A stretch of 64,000 bases of DNA from JBLEFH01 sp047345645 (GCA_047345645.1 JBLEFH010000007.1), one strand, 5' to 3'. Shown: positions 7,078 through 15,365, counted from the first letter of the stretch. Notes: generated by a model not told the origin, from the letters alone. Translations and numbers: made by a program.

Positions 7078-8067
7078 ATGGATATCGGAAGAATTACGCA
7101 ATTCAGTTCAGGCCGTGAGTTAGAGCCATTAAGGCAAATAGTCGGCACAGCGCTCTCACCTCAAAAATTTTACGCTGCTGTTTGTCCGAAAAATTCTGTT
7201 CCAAATGATGGTGAGCAGCGACTCTTGATCCGTGATGATGCTTTTGGGCAGGGGGTGCTTCAAAGCGATATAGGATTTTCCTTCCCGACAGATTTCATAT
7301 CCGGAAGAACATTGGCGGATCCTATGGATGCAATGTTGCTAGACCAAGATGGATATATCCTATTCATCCGATCGGGCCAGGTGAAAATCGAAAAAATACC
7401 GGGAATAGGGAATGAAACGGGAAATGAGTTCGATTTCGGGTCCGCGGGAAAATTAGCCATTTTTGATGGTGATTTATGGGCAACCGCCTCTCAGGATCGG
7501 ATCTTTCGGAGAACTGCCGACTCAAAATGGGCGTTGGTTGCGCCTGCACTTCAGTAGTCAAGAAATACTGAAATAGAGGACTTAATATTTCTTGATGGCC
7601 TTGCTTGCTCACCTGACGGCACCATCGTCGCGATTGGATATAAGGACTATAATCCAATTATATTGGCAGGAGCTCTAGAAAGCGAATTTACCTACCACAT
7701 TCTTCAGGGTGGGTGTCTGACCGGTGTCGCCACAGGAGCTTCTGGTGAGTTTTGGATTTCAGCGTGGGGCGGCGATGTTTGGTGTGGGGTGCCTCATACA
7801 GGTTTTCGTAGAGCTACTTCTGAAGGCGTGAGGCAAGATTTTAATGCTGTAGGTGTATTTGAGAGTGAAGTATTTCTTGCAGCGCCCAGTGGCCAAACTT
7901 TTTTATTAAATGACGGGGATTTGATATTTGTAGAAACAAATGATCTCAAAGAACATTTTACCGTTATGGGCTTTCAGAATCATGGAGAAATTTTATTGGC
8001 TCAGGGTATTAACGGATTCGCGCTATACGATGGAATTCGCTGGAATTATATAGAGGTCCCTTGGTAG
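7078..8067 (+). pseudogene. Propeller-like repeat protein, copy 2, interrupted by in-frame TAG
   Basis: Paralogue of the preceding gene, nine bases downstream. From ATG 7078 the frame reads MDIGRITQFSSGRELEPL and runs to TAG 7555-7557 (159 residues), then continues in the same frame (SRNTEIEDLIFLDGLACSPD, then GTIVAIGYKDYNPI) to TAG 8065-8067. The whole 329-codon reading aligns with copy 1 end to end: FIRSGQVKIEKIPGIGN matches FIRDGHIDIEKIPDVGN, and both end W-N-x-I-x-V-P-W. One point mutation (probably CAG or a similar codon to TAG) therefore splits the gene. Two shorter products would lack half of the propeller. A sequencing error is possible but would have to coincide with the other lesions of this island. 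Confidence 0.8.
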
Positions 8068-8173
8068 ATAGTTTTGATATACTTAATATGTATAGTTTAA
8101 ATAAGAAATTTTCTGAAACATTGCGTGTCCGAGTGGATTAAGAGCGTTTCGGGCAGACATTTGGATTATTAAA

Positions 8174-8440
8174 TTAATGTTCAGTGTCAGGTTTCGCACT
8201 CTGCGAGTGTTCACATATTCGGGCGATCACATCGCTGGGATCGTTTCCCGATATTTGCATATACTCAATAAACTCTGGCACATCGAGTCTCCGCTCACCT
8301 GTTTCTATCTTCGCCACATAAGAATATGGCCGCCCAAGCCGCTCCGCCAATTCCCTTTGTGTCAGTCCCTTTTCGGCGCGTATCTCCTTGAGAACATGCA
8401 TCATTGCGGTGTGAAGCGGTGAGCGAAGCGATTTCGGCAT
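8174..8440 (-). CDS. XRE-family helix-turn-helix regulator
   Basis: 88 residues, a Cro/C1-type DNA-binding protein with little beyond the HTH. Residues about 15-70 hold the domain: VLKEIRAEKGLTQRELAERLGRP is helix 1-2, YSYVAKIETGERRLDVPEFI the recognition helix and helix 4. The tail is short and acidic with no ligand-binding domain. It is transcribed away from the region of the exported protein and the dead IS element, and towards the T6SS island, so it could control the island or itself. The intergenic space on both sides is about 100-175 bases. Confidence 0.85.
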   Translation of the reverse strand: MPKSLRSPLHTAMMHVLKEIRAEKGLTQRELAERLGRPYSYVAKIETGERRLDVPEFIEYMQISGNDPSDVIARICEHSQSAKPDTEH

Positions 8441-8616
8441 GATGATGACCCCTGATTAGACCTTGCGCCGATAAACCTTGATCGAAATGCGCCCATTTTA
8501 GGAGCAGATGTTTCGTTGCAAATCGGAGGAGAAACGTCTTCTGCTCCGCCCATGGTCCGGGACGGCGTTTGGTGAGCCGCACACGGGCATTCACATATAC
8601 GATAAAGGAGCATGCT

Positions 8617-8943
8617 ATGCAGCAGTTCGCGATCATCGCGTCCGTCGCGGCTTTGTGCGCGTTCGCGCACCCATCCTATGCGGAAGAAGCGCGCTACTAT
8701 CAATCCGACCTGGCCGAGTGCGGAAACAATAAGGTTCGTTTCATCGTGCGGTTTACGGACGGAGATGCGCCGACGATTGGCGTTCAGGGTTTCGAAATTC
8801 AGCGCACCGGCGGTAAGGACTTTAAGTTTAAAGATAGCCTCCCTGGCGCGCTGCCTGAAGGCATTGGGCCCGATGAAAAGCTGCGGCTGCAATATCTTGT
8901 CTCTACTGACCTGCCACGGGATTTTCCCTCCAAATGCAATTAG
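8617..8943 (+). CDS. Small exported protein; 3' end lies within an IS terminus
   Basis: 108 residues from ATG 8617, chosen over the upstream in-frame GTG 8569 because AAAGGAG ends six bases before it and a signal peptide follows at once (FAIIASVAALCAFAHPSYA, cleavage predicted before EEARYY). The mature part is short, beta-rich and carries Cys near the start (AECGNNKVRF) and at the end. I do not recognise the family. The left inverted repeat of the IS3-type element starts at 8907, so the last 12 residues or so (TDLPRDFPSKCN) and the stop are encoded by IS sequence. The original C terminus may have been replaced. Confidence 0.7.
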   Translation: MQQFAIIASVAALCAFAHPSYAEEARYYQSDLAECGNNKVRFIVRFTDGDAPTIGVQGFEIQRTGGKDFKFKDSLPGALPEGIGPDEKLRLQYLVSTDLPRDFPSKCN

Positions 8944-8969
8944 AGTCCGACCCAAGTTGAGGACGGACA

Positions 8970-9235
8970 ATGAAACGAACGAGATTTACGGACGAGTAGA
9001 TCATCAGCATTCTGGCTGAGCATGAGGCCGGTGCGAAGTGCGCTGATCTGTGCCGCAAGCACGGCATGTCGGAAGGCAGCTTCTACAACTGGAAGGCCAA
9101 GTTCGGCGGCATGACGGTTTCGGAGGTGAAACGGCTGAAGGCGCTCGAGGATGAGACCGCGAAGCTGAAGAAGCTGCTGGCCGAACAGATGCTTGATCTG
9201 GCGGCAATGAAGGACACCTGGTTTCAAAAAAGTGG
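8970..9235 (+). pseudogene. IS3-family OrfA (HTH subunit), inactivated
   Basis: The frame starts MKRTRFTDE, then TAG 8997-8999 where members of the family have Gln (CAG to TAG), and continues ISILAEHEAGAKCADLCRKH, GMSEGSFYNWKAKFGG and a leucine-rich coiled coil (KALEDETAKLKKLLAEQ). OrfA binds the IS ends. Near its 3' end a one-base change around 9213-9222 shifts the frame, so the usual K-K-W-stop end is seen only in another frame across AAAAAAG 9226-9232. Translation could restart only at ATG 9066, which lacks the first helix. Confidence 0.8.
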
Positions 9236-10159
9236 TAAGGCCCGCCGTGAAGCGCGAAGCCGTCGCATATCTGCAGGCCGAACATGGCCTGTCGGAACGA
9301 CGGGCCTGCCTCATCGTCGGCGCCGATCGGAAGATGATCCGCTATCGGTCACAACGCTCGCCCGACACGCAATTGCGCGGACGGCTGCGAGAGCTCGCCA
9401 ACGAACGGCGTCGGTTCGACTATCGACGCCTGTTCATCCTGTTGTGACGCGAGGGCGAGCCTTCCGGGATCAATCGGATCTACCGTTTGTATCGCGAGGA
9501 GGGCTGACGGTGCGCAAACGGAAGGCTCGGCGCAAGGCGATCGGGACACGGGCGCCGATCTTGGTCGAGGCGCGGCCCAATGCACGCTGTCGCTGGATTT
9601 CGTCCATGATCAGTTTGCCAACGGCCAGCGTTTCCGAGTGCTGAACGTGGTCGACGATGTCACCCGTGAATGCCTGGCCGCCATCCCGGATAGCCCGATC
9701 TCGGTGCGGCGGGTGGCACGGGAGTTGAACGCTCTGATCGAACGGCGTGGTCGGCCCGGTATGATCGTATCAGACAATGGCACGGAGCTGACCTCGAATG
9801 CCATCCTGCGGTGGTGTTCCGAGCACCGGATCGCGTGGCATTACATCGCGCCAAGGAAACCCATGCAGAATGGCTTCGTGGAGAGTTTCAACGGACGGAT
9901 GCGGGACGAGTTGCTCAATGTGACCATGTTCCGCAATCTGGCTCACGCTCGCGCCGTCATCGCGGCTTGGGTGACCGACGACAATACCGAACGCCCGCAT
10001 TCGGCCTTGGGTTATCAGACCCCGGTCGACTATGCGCGCACCCTAACCACCGCAATCGCCCGCCCCGATGCGCTACATGAAAGCTCCGCGCGTCGGGCGA
10101 TTGCTCAATCCGCGCCGATTGGCGTAAATAGCAACCGGACTCCAGTTGCCCCTGGATGA
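9232..10159 (+). pseudogene. IS3-family OrfB transposase (DDE integrase core), inactivated
   Basis: OrfB is recognisable in three successive frames: AVKREAVAYLQAEHGLSERR in the first, GLTVRKRKARRKAIGTRAPI in the second, and VLNVVDDVTRECLAAIPDSP to the end in the third. Lesions are TGA 9445-9447 in place of an Arg codon, a lost base near 9500 and a lost base near 9589. The rve core has Asp in SDNGTE and Glu in GFVESFNGRMRDE; the first Asp lies at the third lesion. The order and content match the IS3 family of DDE transposases. No single product would have the full catalytic triad. Confidence 0.85.
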
Positions 10160-10262
10160 AAGTTCAGTGGCAGGTCAGGGCAAAATGGACAAGCGTCTGC
10201 ACAAACCGTCGTAACTACATGATTTTTGGTTAGGCAATGGTCAATTTATGGGTGTTCTTACA

Positions 10263-10282
10263 CGAGGCCTCAGGCGGCCTCG
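10263..10282. other. Perfect hairpin of unknown role
   Basis: CGAGGCC (10263-10269) pairs with GGCCTCG (10276-10282) around a six-base loop. It lies in the 259-base space between the dead IS and the sulfotransferase-like gene. No T-run follows, so it is not an obvious terminator by itself. Confidence 0.4.
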
Positions 10283-10317
10283 ACAACCGGCGAGAAAGAA
10301 CCGAGCAGTACAACACT

Positions 10318-10342
10318 AGAGCGCCTTCGGGCGCTCTTTTTT
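10318..10342 (+). terminator. Rho-independent terminator without a matching upstream gene
   Basis: GAGCGCC (10319-10325), a TTCG loop and GGCGCTC (10330-10336) are followed by six T. It is a textbook terminator, but the nearest upstream genes on this strand are the dead IS frames. It probably belonged to a gene lost or cut by the island or IS. Confidence 0.85.
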
Positions 10343-10436
10343 CGTGTGCGGCGACTGATATGGTTAAAATCGGTTGAAGCTCAAACCTGCCTCCGATACG
10401 TCTGATTTAAGTGTAACAAAATGAACATAGACGAAT

Positions 10437-11366
10437 ATGCGTACCTGTTTTTTACATCTTGGAATGCCCAAAACCGGATCGACGTCCATTCAAGACGCGT
10501 TCTATGGCTACGCTGATAAAAATCTCAGATATGCAGACCTTCAACCGCGAAATCACGGATTTAACTTAGCAGCCGCGTTTTCGCGAGATCCGTCCAAGCA
10601 CCCCGAATTTCGGTGGCGAGAAGTGTCTCGCGCGCAGAGCGAAGCAAGGGCGCTCAAGATGAGATCGGATATCGAGAAAGCGTGTAAGGATAAAAGAAGC
10701 GTCATTTTTTCCGGCGAGTCGGTGATCGATCACCTAGATCCAACCGAGATTGCCGATCTCGTTTCATTCATGGACAAGCGTTTCGATAAAGTTGTCGCGA
10801 TACTCTATGTGCGTCCGCTCGCCCAGCTTGTGTCAAGCCAGTTGCAGCAGCGTCTAAAAATGCGGATGCAAAACTTTTCGATGCCTGCCCCGCATTATCG
10901 CCGTCGTTTCGAACCGGTTATTAACGCTGTCGGCTTGGACAACACAACGCTCATCCGATTTGACCGTGCAAGCCTTATCGACGGCGATGTCGTCAAAGAT
11001 TTCGCGCATCGTGTCGGTGCTGAAAATGTTCCAGAAGGGACGACCGACTCGAACGAGTCATTTTCCGCCGAGGCCCTAGGTGCGCTTTATGCTTTCAATC
11101 ATTACACCGGCCCCTATCTACCGGAGAAAATGCGCACGCAAATAACACGCGACATGCGCGATGCGCTTCAGAATGTCGGGGAGACCAAATTTGGCTTGTC
11201 TCCAAAATTGATCAAGCAACATCTCGAGAACTATGCGGAAGACGTTGCTTGGATGGAAGATATCTGCGGATTTGACGTTAAAGGTGAAGTCAAATCTGTG
11301 GATAAACCTGTGCGCGGTGCAGGTCATCTGCTGAAAATCGCTTCACTGGGGATCAAGAGCCACTGA
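10437..11366 (+). CDS. Sulfotransferase-family P-loop protein
   Basis: 309 residues. The N terminus FLHLGMPKTGSTSIQDA is the 5'-phosphosulfate-binding loop (K-T-G-S-T-S) of PAPS-dependent sulfotransferases and related proteins. A second typical block is VVAILYVRPLAQLVSSQ around residues 120-136, the strand and arginine of the 3'-phosphate site. The C-terminal third is helical and basic with no membrane segment. Such proteins transfer sulfate to polysaccharides, lipids or small molecules; the acceptor cannot be told. It is encoded between the terminator at 10318-10342 and a convergent DMT exporter six bases away. Codon use is intermediate between island and core. Confidence 0.75.
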   Translation: MRTCFLHLGMPKTGSTSIQDAFYGYADKNLRYADLQPRNHGFNLAAAFSRDPSKHPEFRWREVSRAQSEARALKMRSDIEKACKDKRSVIFSGESVIDHLDPTEIADLVSFMDKRFDKVVAILYVRPLAQLVSSQLQQRLKMRMQNFSMPAPHYRRRFEPVINAVGLDNTTLIRFDRASLIDGDVVKDFAHRVGAENVPEGTTDSNESFSAEALGALYAFNHYTGPYLPEKMRTQITRDMRDALQNVGETKFGLSPKLIKQHLENYAEDVAWMEDICGFDVKGEVKSVDKPVRGAGHLLKIASLGIKSH

Positions 11367-11372
11367 AGCGTT

Positions 11373-12281
11373 TTAGCGTCTGGCACGGCGCAGTCGGAGC
11401 TGCGCCACGGCGACACCGGCGAGGATCAGCGCAAGGGCGGTGACGAAGGTCGGGGGGATGGGCTCGCTCAGGATCACGGCGCCGAAGACGACCGCCCAGA
11501 TCGGGACGATATAGTTCACATAGGCGACGAAACTCGGGCCGACGCGTTTGATGAGGGTCACCAGCAGGAACACCGCCATGGCCGTTGGCAGAAAGGACAG
11601 CCAGAGAATCGCGAGGGCGGAGGCAGTGGTCGGCATGGCGGGGATGCCTTCGACAACAAGCGCGACCGGCAGGATCCCGGCGCTGGCGCAGATGAGGCTC
11701 GTTGCGGAGAGGCGCAGCATCGGCATGGTCGGCATCCGGCGCGCCATGATCGCGGCGACCGCGTAGCAGCAGGCGGCGAGCATGATCGCGAGCCGGCCCC
11801 AGAGCAGCATTGGCCCGCCTTGCGCCGCGAGGATGCCGCGCGGGTCGATCAGCACCACTGTGCCGATAAAGCCGATGAAAAAGCCGAGCGCCTTGCGCCG
11901 CGTGATCTGATCGCCGGGCACGAGAAAATGCGCGAGCGGCAGGATAATGAGCGGCGTCACGGACATGGCGACGCCCGCGAAGGACGAGGTCGCATAGCTT
12001 TGGCCCCAGGCGATGAGACCGAAGGGCAGGGCGTTTTGCACCAGCCCGAGCGGCAGGACGGCTTTCCATTGCGCGCGGCCCTCATCCGAAAAATCGGGCA
12101 ATCCCGCCCCGGTGGCATAGGCGGCGATGGTCAACACCATCGCCCCGATGGTTATGCGGGCCGCGGCGATCCAGAGCGGCGCGACCGATTGCAGCGCCAC
12201 TTCGATCGCCATGAAAGACGAGCCGAAGCAGAAGGTTACGACAAGAAGCAACATCCAGTCGGTCAGCGCAGGCCGCGTCAT
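11373..12281 (-). CDS. EamA/DMT-family membrane exporter
   Basis: 302 residues with ten hydrophobic segments in two homologous halves, the pattern of the drug/metabolite transporter superfamily. The first helix is WMLLLVVTFCFGSSFMAIEV, with the conserved small-residue motif followed by R-I-x-I-G-A in helix 2; the second EamA half contains FVAYVNYIVPIWAVVFGA near residues 235-255. Such proteins export amino acids or other metabolites from the cytoplasm; the substrate is not predictable. It is divergent from serC, sharing a 146-base upstream region, which weakly suggests amino-acid export. The tail ends in a short arginine-rich stretch. Confidence 0.85.
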   Translation of the reverse strand: MTRPALTDWMLLLVVTFCFGSSFMAIEVALQSVAPLWIAAARITIGAMVLTIAAYATGAGLPDFSDEGRAQWKAVLPLGLVQNALPFGLIAWGQSYATSSFAGVAMSVTPLIILPLAHFLVPGDQITRRKALGFFIGFIGTVVLIDPRGILAAQGGPMLLWGRLAIMLAACCYAVAAIMARRMPTMPMLRLSATSLICASAGILPVALVVEGIPAMPTTASALAILWLSFLPTAMAVFLLVTLIKRVGPSFVAYVNYIVPIWAVVFGAVILSEPIPPTFVTALALILAGVAVAQLRLRRARR

Positions 12282-12359
12282 ATTCCGGTTCCTTTCAAAC
12301 TCTCTCCTCTCCCCATAAGGAGTATTGACGGGAATCGTCCAGAGGCATATTCGATCTCT

Positions 12360-12427
12360 GGGCGCGTCGCCGGACTAGGGCGAGCGGTGGCGGGCTCAGC
12401 GAAATCGCCCTGACGTCGGAGCCGTTT
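12360..12427 (+). promoter_or_regulatory. Candidate serC leader RNA (serC motif)
   Basis: The bases before serC can form AGGGCGA (12377-12383) with TCGCCCT (12405-12411). An alternative pairing is GGCTC (12393-12397) with GAGCC (12419-12423), which would mask the region just before the ATG at 12428. A conserved serC leader RNA is known in Rhodobacterales; these mutually exclusive stems at the right place suggest it. I could not compare with the covariance model. Confidence 0.4.
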
Positions 12428-13594
12428 ATGAGCCTCCCCCAAAAGCCGCAGGCTGTGCCTGCGCGTGCTGAATTTTCCTCTGGTCCCTGTCCAAAGCGCC
12501 CCGGCTGGTCGGCTGAAACCGTCGCTGGCAAAGCCTTTCTCGGCCGCTCGCATCGTGCGGCGGGCCCGAAAGCGCAGATCAAGGATGTGATCGACCGGAC
12601 CGCCAAACTGCTCGATCTGCCCGAAGGCTATGTCTGCGGCATCGTGCCTGCGTCCGATACCGGCGCGTTTGAAATGGCCATGTGGTCGCTGCTCGGGCCA
12701 AAGCCGGTCGATATGCTCGTCTGGGAGAGCTTCGGCAAAGGCTGGGCGACCGATGCGACCAAGCAGTTAAAACTCGACGATTGCCGGGTGCTGGAAGCGG
12801 ATTACGGGCAGATCCCTGATCTCGCGGATGTGCGGGATGACGCCGATGTGTGCTTCACCTGGAACGGCACCACCTCCGGCGCGAAGGTGCCGAATGGCGA
12901 CTGGATTGCCGACAATGCCGACCGCCTCGTCCTCTGCGACGCCACCTCGGCCGTGTTCGCGCAGGATGTGGAGATTGCGAAACTCGATGTCGTCACCTTC
13001 TCCTGGCAAAAAGTGCTGGGCGGCGAGGGTGCGCATGGCGTGATCATCCTCAGCCCGCGCGCGATTGCGCGGCTGGAGAGCTTTACCCCGGATCGCCCGC
13101 TGCCGAAGATTTTCCGCATGACCAAGGGCGGCGCGCTGATCGCCGATATTTTCACCGGCGCGACCATCAACACACCCTCCATGTGGGCGGTGGCTGATTG
13201 CCTCGATGCGCTGGAGTGGGTCGAAGAGATTGGCGGCCTCGACGCGGTGAAAGCCCGTGCGAACGAGAACGCCAAGGTGCTCCAGGATTGGGTCGATCAA
13301 ACCGACTGGATCGAGAATCTCGTGGCCGATCCGGCGGCGCGCTCGAACACCTCGGTGTGCCTCAAGATCGTGGACCCGGTGATCGCGTCGATGGATGACG
13401 CCGCGCAGGCGAAGCTCGCGAAACAGCTTGTCAAAACCCTCGATTCCGAGGGCGTGGCCTATGATATCGGCTCTTACCGGGATGCGCCGGCGGGTCTGCG
13501 GATCTGGTGTGGTGCGACCGTCGATGCGGCGGATCTCAAAGCGCTGACGCCGTGGCTCGACTGGGCCTTCGCGACCCTCAAAGCTGACCTCTAA
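12428..13594 (+). CDS. serC: Phosphoserine aminotransferase
   Basis: 388 residues, cytoplasmic PLP enzyme converting 3-phosphohydroxypyruvate and glutamate to phosphoserine, the second step of serine synthesis. It is of the alphaproteobacterial type: SSGPCPKRPGWS near the N terminus, TWNGTTSGAKVPNG around residues 142-155 and the PLP lysine K195 in FSWQKVLGGEGAHG. The C-terminal small domain ends in IWCGATVDAADL, with the arginine-containing GLRIWCG strand. serA follows after 55 bases on the same strand, so the two form a serine-biosynthesis operon. The candidate leader RNA before the ATG may control both. Confidence 0.96.
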   Translation: MSLPQKPQAVPARAEFSSGPCPKRPGWSAETVAGKAFLGRSHRAAGPKAQIKDVIDRTAKLLDLPEGYVCGIVPASDTGAFEMAMWSLLGPKPVDMLVWESFGKGWATDATKQLKLDDCRVLEADYGQIPDLADVRDDADVCFTWNGTTSGAKVPNGDWIADNADRLVLCDATSAVFAQDVEIAKLDVVTFSWQKVLGGEGAHGVIILSPRAIARLESFTPDRPLPKIFRMTKGGALIADIFTGATINTPSMWAVADCLDALEWVEEIGGLDAVKARANENAKVLQDWVDQTDWIENLVADPAARSNTSVCLKIVDPVIASMDDAAQAKLAKQLVKTLDSEGVAYDIGSYRDAPAGLRIWCGATVDAADLKALTPWLDWAFATLKADL

Positions 13595-13649
13595 TTCCCT
13601 TTTCCGGGGCCGCTGTGCCCCGACTGATTTTCGCATGAAGGAGACACTC

Positions 13650-15242
13650 ATGCCCAAAGTTCTGATTTCCGACAAACTCTCGGATGCTGCCGTCCAGATT
13701 TTCAAAGACAATGGTGTCGAGGTGGATTTCCAGCCCGACCTTGGCAAGAACCCCGAAAAACTCGCTGAGATCATTGGCAATTATGATGGCCTCGCGATCC
13801 GCTCGGCGACCAAGGTGACCGCCGATCTGATCGAGAAAGCTGACAATCTCAAGGTGGTGGGCCGCGCCGGGATCGGTGTCGACAATGTGGACATTCCCGC
13901 CGCCTCGCAAAAAGGCATCGTGGTGATGAACACGCCCTTCGGCAACTCGATCACCACCGCCGAGCACGCCATCGCGATGATGTTTGCCGTCGCCCGCCAG
14001 ATCCCGGCGGCGGATGTGTCGACCCAAGGCGGCAAATGGGAAAAATCGCGCTTCATGGGGAGCGAGATCACCGGCAAGACGCTGGGTCTGATCGGCGCCG
14101 GGAATATCGGCTCGGTCGTCGCCTCCCGCGCGATTGGCCTGAAAATGAAGGTTGTCGCCTTCGATCCGTTCCTCTCCGAGGAGCGCGCGAAGGAGATGGG
14201 TGTCACCCGCGTCGATGATCTCGACGATCTTCTGGCGCAGGCGGATTTCGTGACGCTGCACCTGCCGAAAACCGAGAAAACCGCGAATATCCTCTCGGCA
14301 GAGCGGATTGCGAAGATGAAGAATGGCGCGCGTCTTGTGAACTGCGCCCGCGGCGGTCTGGTGGATGAAGCCGCCGTGGCCGAAGCGCTGAAATCCGGTC
14401 AGCTTGCGGGCGCGGCTTTCGATGTGTTCGCGCAGGAGCCGGCCAATGAGAACCCGCTTTTCGGGCTCGACAATGTGGTCTGCACCCCGCATCTGGGTGC
14501 ATCGACCTCGGAAGCGCAGGAAAATGTGGCGCTTCAGGTGGCCGAGCAAATGTCGGATTACCTGATGAAAGGCGCGATCTCGAACGCGCTCAACGCGCCG
14601 TCGGTCACCGCCGAAGAAGCGCCGCTGCTCAAGCCGTGGATTGAACTTGCGGGCGTTCTCGGCAGCTTTGCCGGGCAGGTCACCGAACATGCGATCAAGG
14701 AAATCGAGATCGAATATGTGGGCGATGTCTCGGATCTGAACCTCAAGCCGCTGACCGCGACCCTGACCGCCTCGCTGCTCGTGCCGATGCTGGGGGAAGG
14801 GACCGTGAACATGGTGTCCGCGCCCTCCGCTGCCCGCGAGAAAGGCATCCATATTTCGGAAACCCGCAAGGACGCGCAGGGCGCTTACGGCTCCTATATC
14901 CGCCTCGTCGTGACGACCGAGAAGCAGACGCGCTCCATCGCGGGCACGATCTTCTCCGATGGCCGTCCGCGGATCGTGCAGATCAAGGGGATCAACCTCG
15001 AAGCCGAACCGCTCCCGCATATGCTCTACGCGATCAATAATGACGCGCCGGGCTATATCGGGGTGCTCGGCACGAAGCTCGGCGAGCTTGGCATCAACAT
15101 CGCGACCTTCGCGCTCGGCCGGGCCGACAAGGGCGGCGAAGCCATCGCGCTTCTGGGTGTCGATGAAGCGATCTCAGAAGACGCGCTGAAACAGATCGCG
15201 GAACTGCCGCAGATCCGTCAGGCCAAGGCGATCCGGTTCTAA
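13650..15242 (+). CDS. serA: D-3-phosphoglycerate dehydrogenase
   Basis: 530 residues; oxidises 3-phosphoglycerate to phosphohydroxypyruvate with NAD+, the first step of serine synthesis. ATG 13650 is chosen because AAGGAG lies at 13638-13643; an in-frame ATG at 13635 precedes that site. Residues about 5-100 and 290-315 form the substrate domain, with GRAGIGVDNVDIPAA; the NAD fold has GLIGAGNIGS (residues 146-155); NCARGGLVDEAA supplies the arginine and TPHLGASTSEAQ the histidine of the active site. Residues about 320-450 are the intervening (ASB) domain and the last 80 the ACT domain (GYIGVLGTKLGELGINIATF), which usually senses serine. This is the long, three-domain form. Confidence 0.97.
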   Translation: MPKVLISDKLSDAAVQIFKDNGVEVDFQPDLGKNPEKLAEIIGNYDGLAIRSATKVTADLIEKADNLKVVGRAGIGVDNVDIPAASQKGIVVMNTPFGNSITTAEHAIAMMFAVARQIPAADVSTQGGKWEKSRFMGSEITGKTLGLIGAGNIGSVVASRAIGLKMKVVAFDPFLSEERAKEMGVTRVDDLDDLLAQADFVTLHLPKTEKTANILSAERIAKMKNGARLVNCARGGLVDEAAVAEALKSGQLAGAAFDVFAQEPANENPLFGLDNVVCTPHLGASTSEAQENVALQVAEQMSDYLMKGAISNALNAPSVTAEEAPLLKPWIELAGVLGSFAGQVTEHAIKEIEIEYVGDVSDLNLKPLTATLTASLLVPMLGEGTVNMVSAPSAAREKGIHISETRKDAQGAYGSYIRLVVTTEKQTRSIAGTIFSDGRPRIVQIKGINLEAEPLPHMLYAINNDAPGYIGVLGTKLGELGINIATFALGRADKGGEAIALLGVDEAISEDALKQIAELPQIRQAKAIRF

Positions 15243-15296
15243 ATTTCGCGCACGGGACATAACGTCTCGTCCCGCGTTAACCACATGAAAATTAAG

Positions 15297-15328
15297 GGCC
15301 ATCATCCTGTTGCCGCAGGATGGTGGCT
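15297..15328 (+). other. Strong hairpin between serA and the first VPLPA-CTERM gene
   Basis: GGCCATCATCCTG (15297-15309) pairs with CAGGATGGTGGCT (15316-15328) around TTGCCG, with one G-T pair. Only scattered T follow, so it could be a weak serA terminator or an mRNA leader structure 38 bases before the next ATG. A smaller stem GGGAC/GTCCC lies at 15254-15273. Confidence 0.5.
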
Positions 15329-15365
15329 CTGTTATTCAAATTTTACGAAAGTTAGGGTGACTATT

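Larger units (their letters stand above)
8907..10177 (+). mobile_element. Degenerate IS3-family insertion sequence, about 1.27 kb
   Basis: Both ends carry the inverted repeat TGACCTGCCAC, at 8907-8917 and as its complement GTGGCAGGTCA at 10167-10177. Similarity continues inwards for about 40 bases to a shared GAGTCCG on each side. The element starts TG and ends CA, as IS3 members do, and has the typical length. It encodes an orfA/orfB pair with an AAAAAAG slippage heptamer at 9226-9232. No 3-4 base target duplication is visible (left flank CTAC, right flank GGGC), so one flank may have been rearranged after insertion. The transposase frames carry at least five lesions, so the element cannot supply its own transposase. 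Confidence 0.85.

Noticed and set aside
9066..9644. 192-codon frame in the IS
   Set aside because: Composite of orfA, an out-of-frame stretch and part of orfB produced by frameshifts; not a single protein.
13578..15020. 480-codon minus-strand frame opposite serA
   Set aside because: Shadow of serA; no family features.
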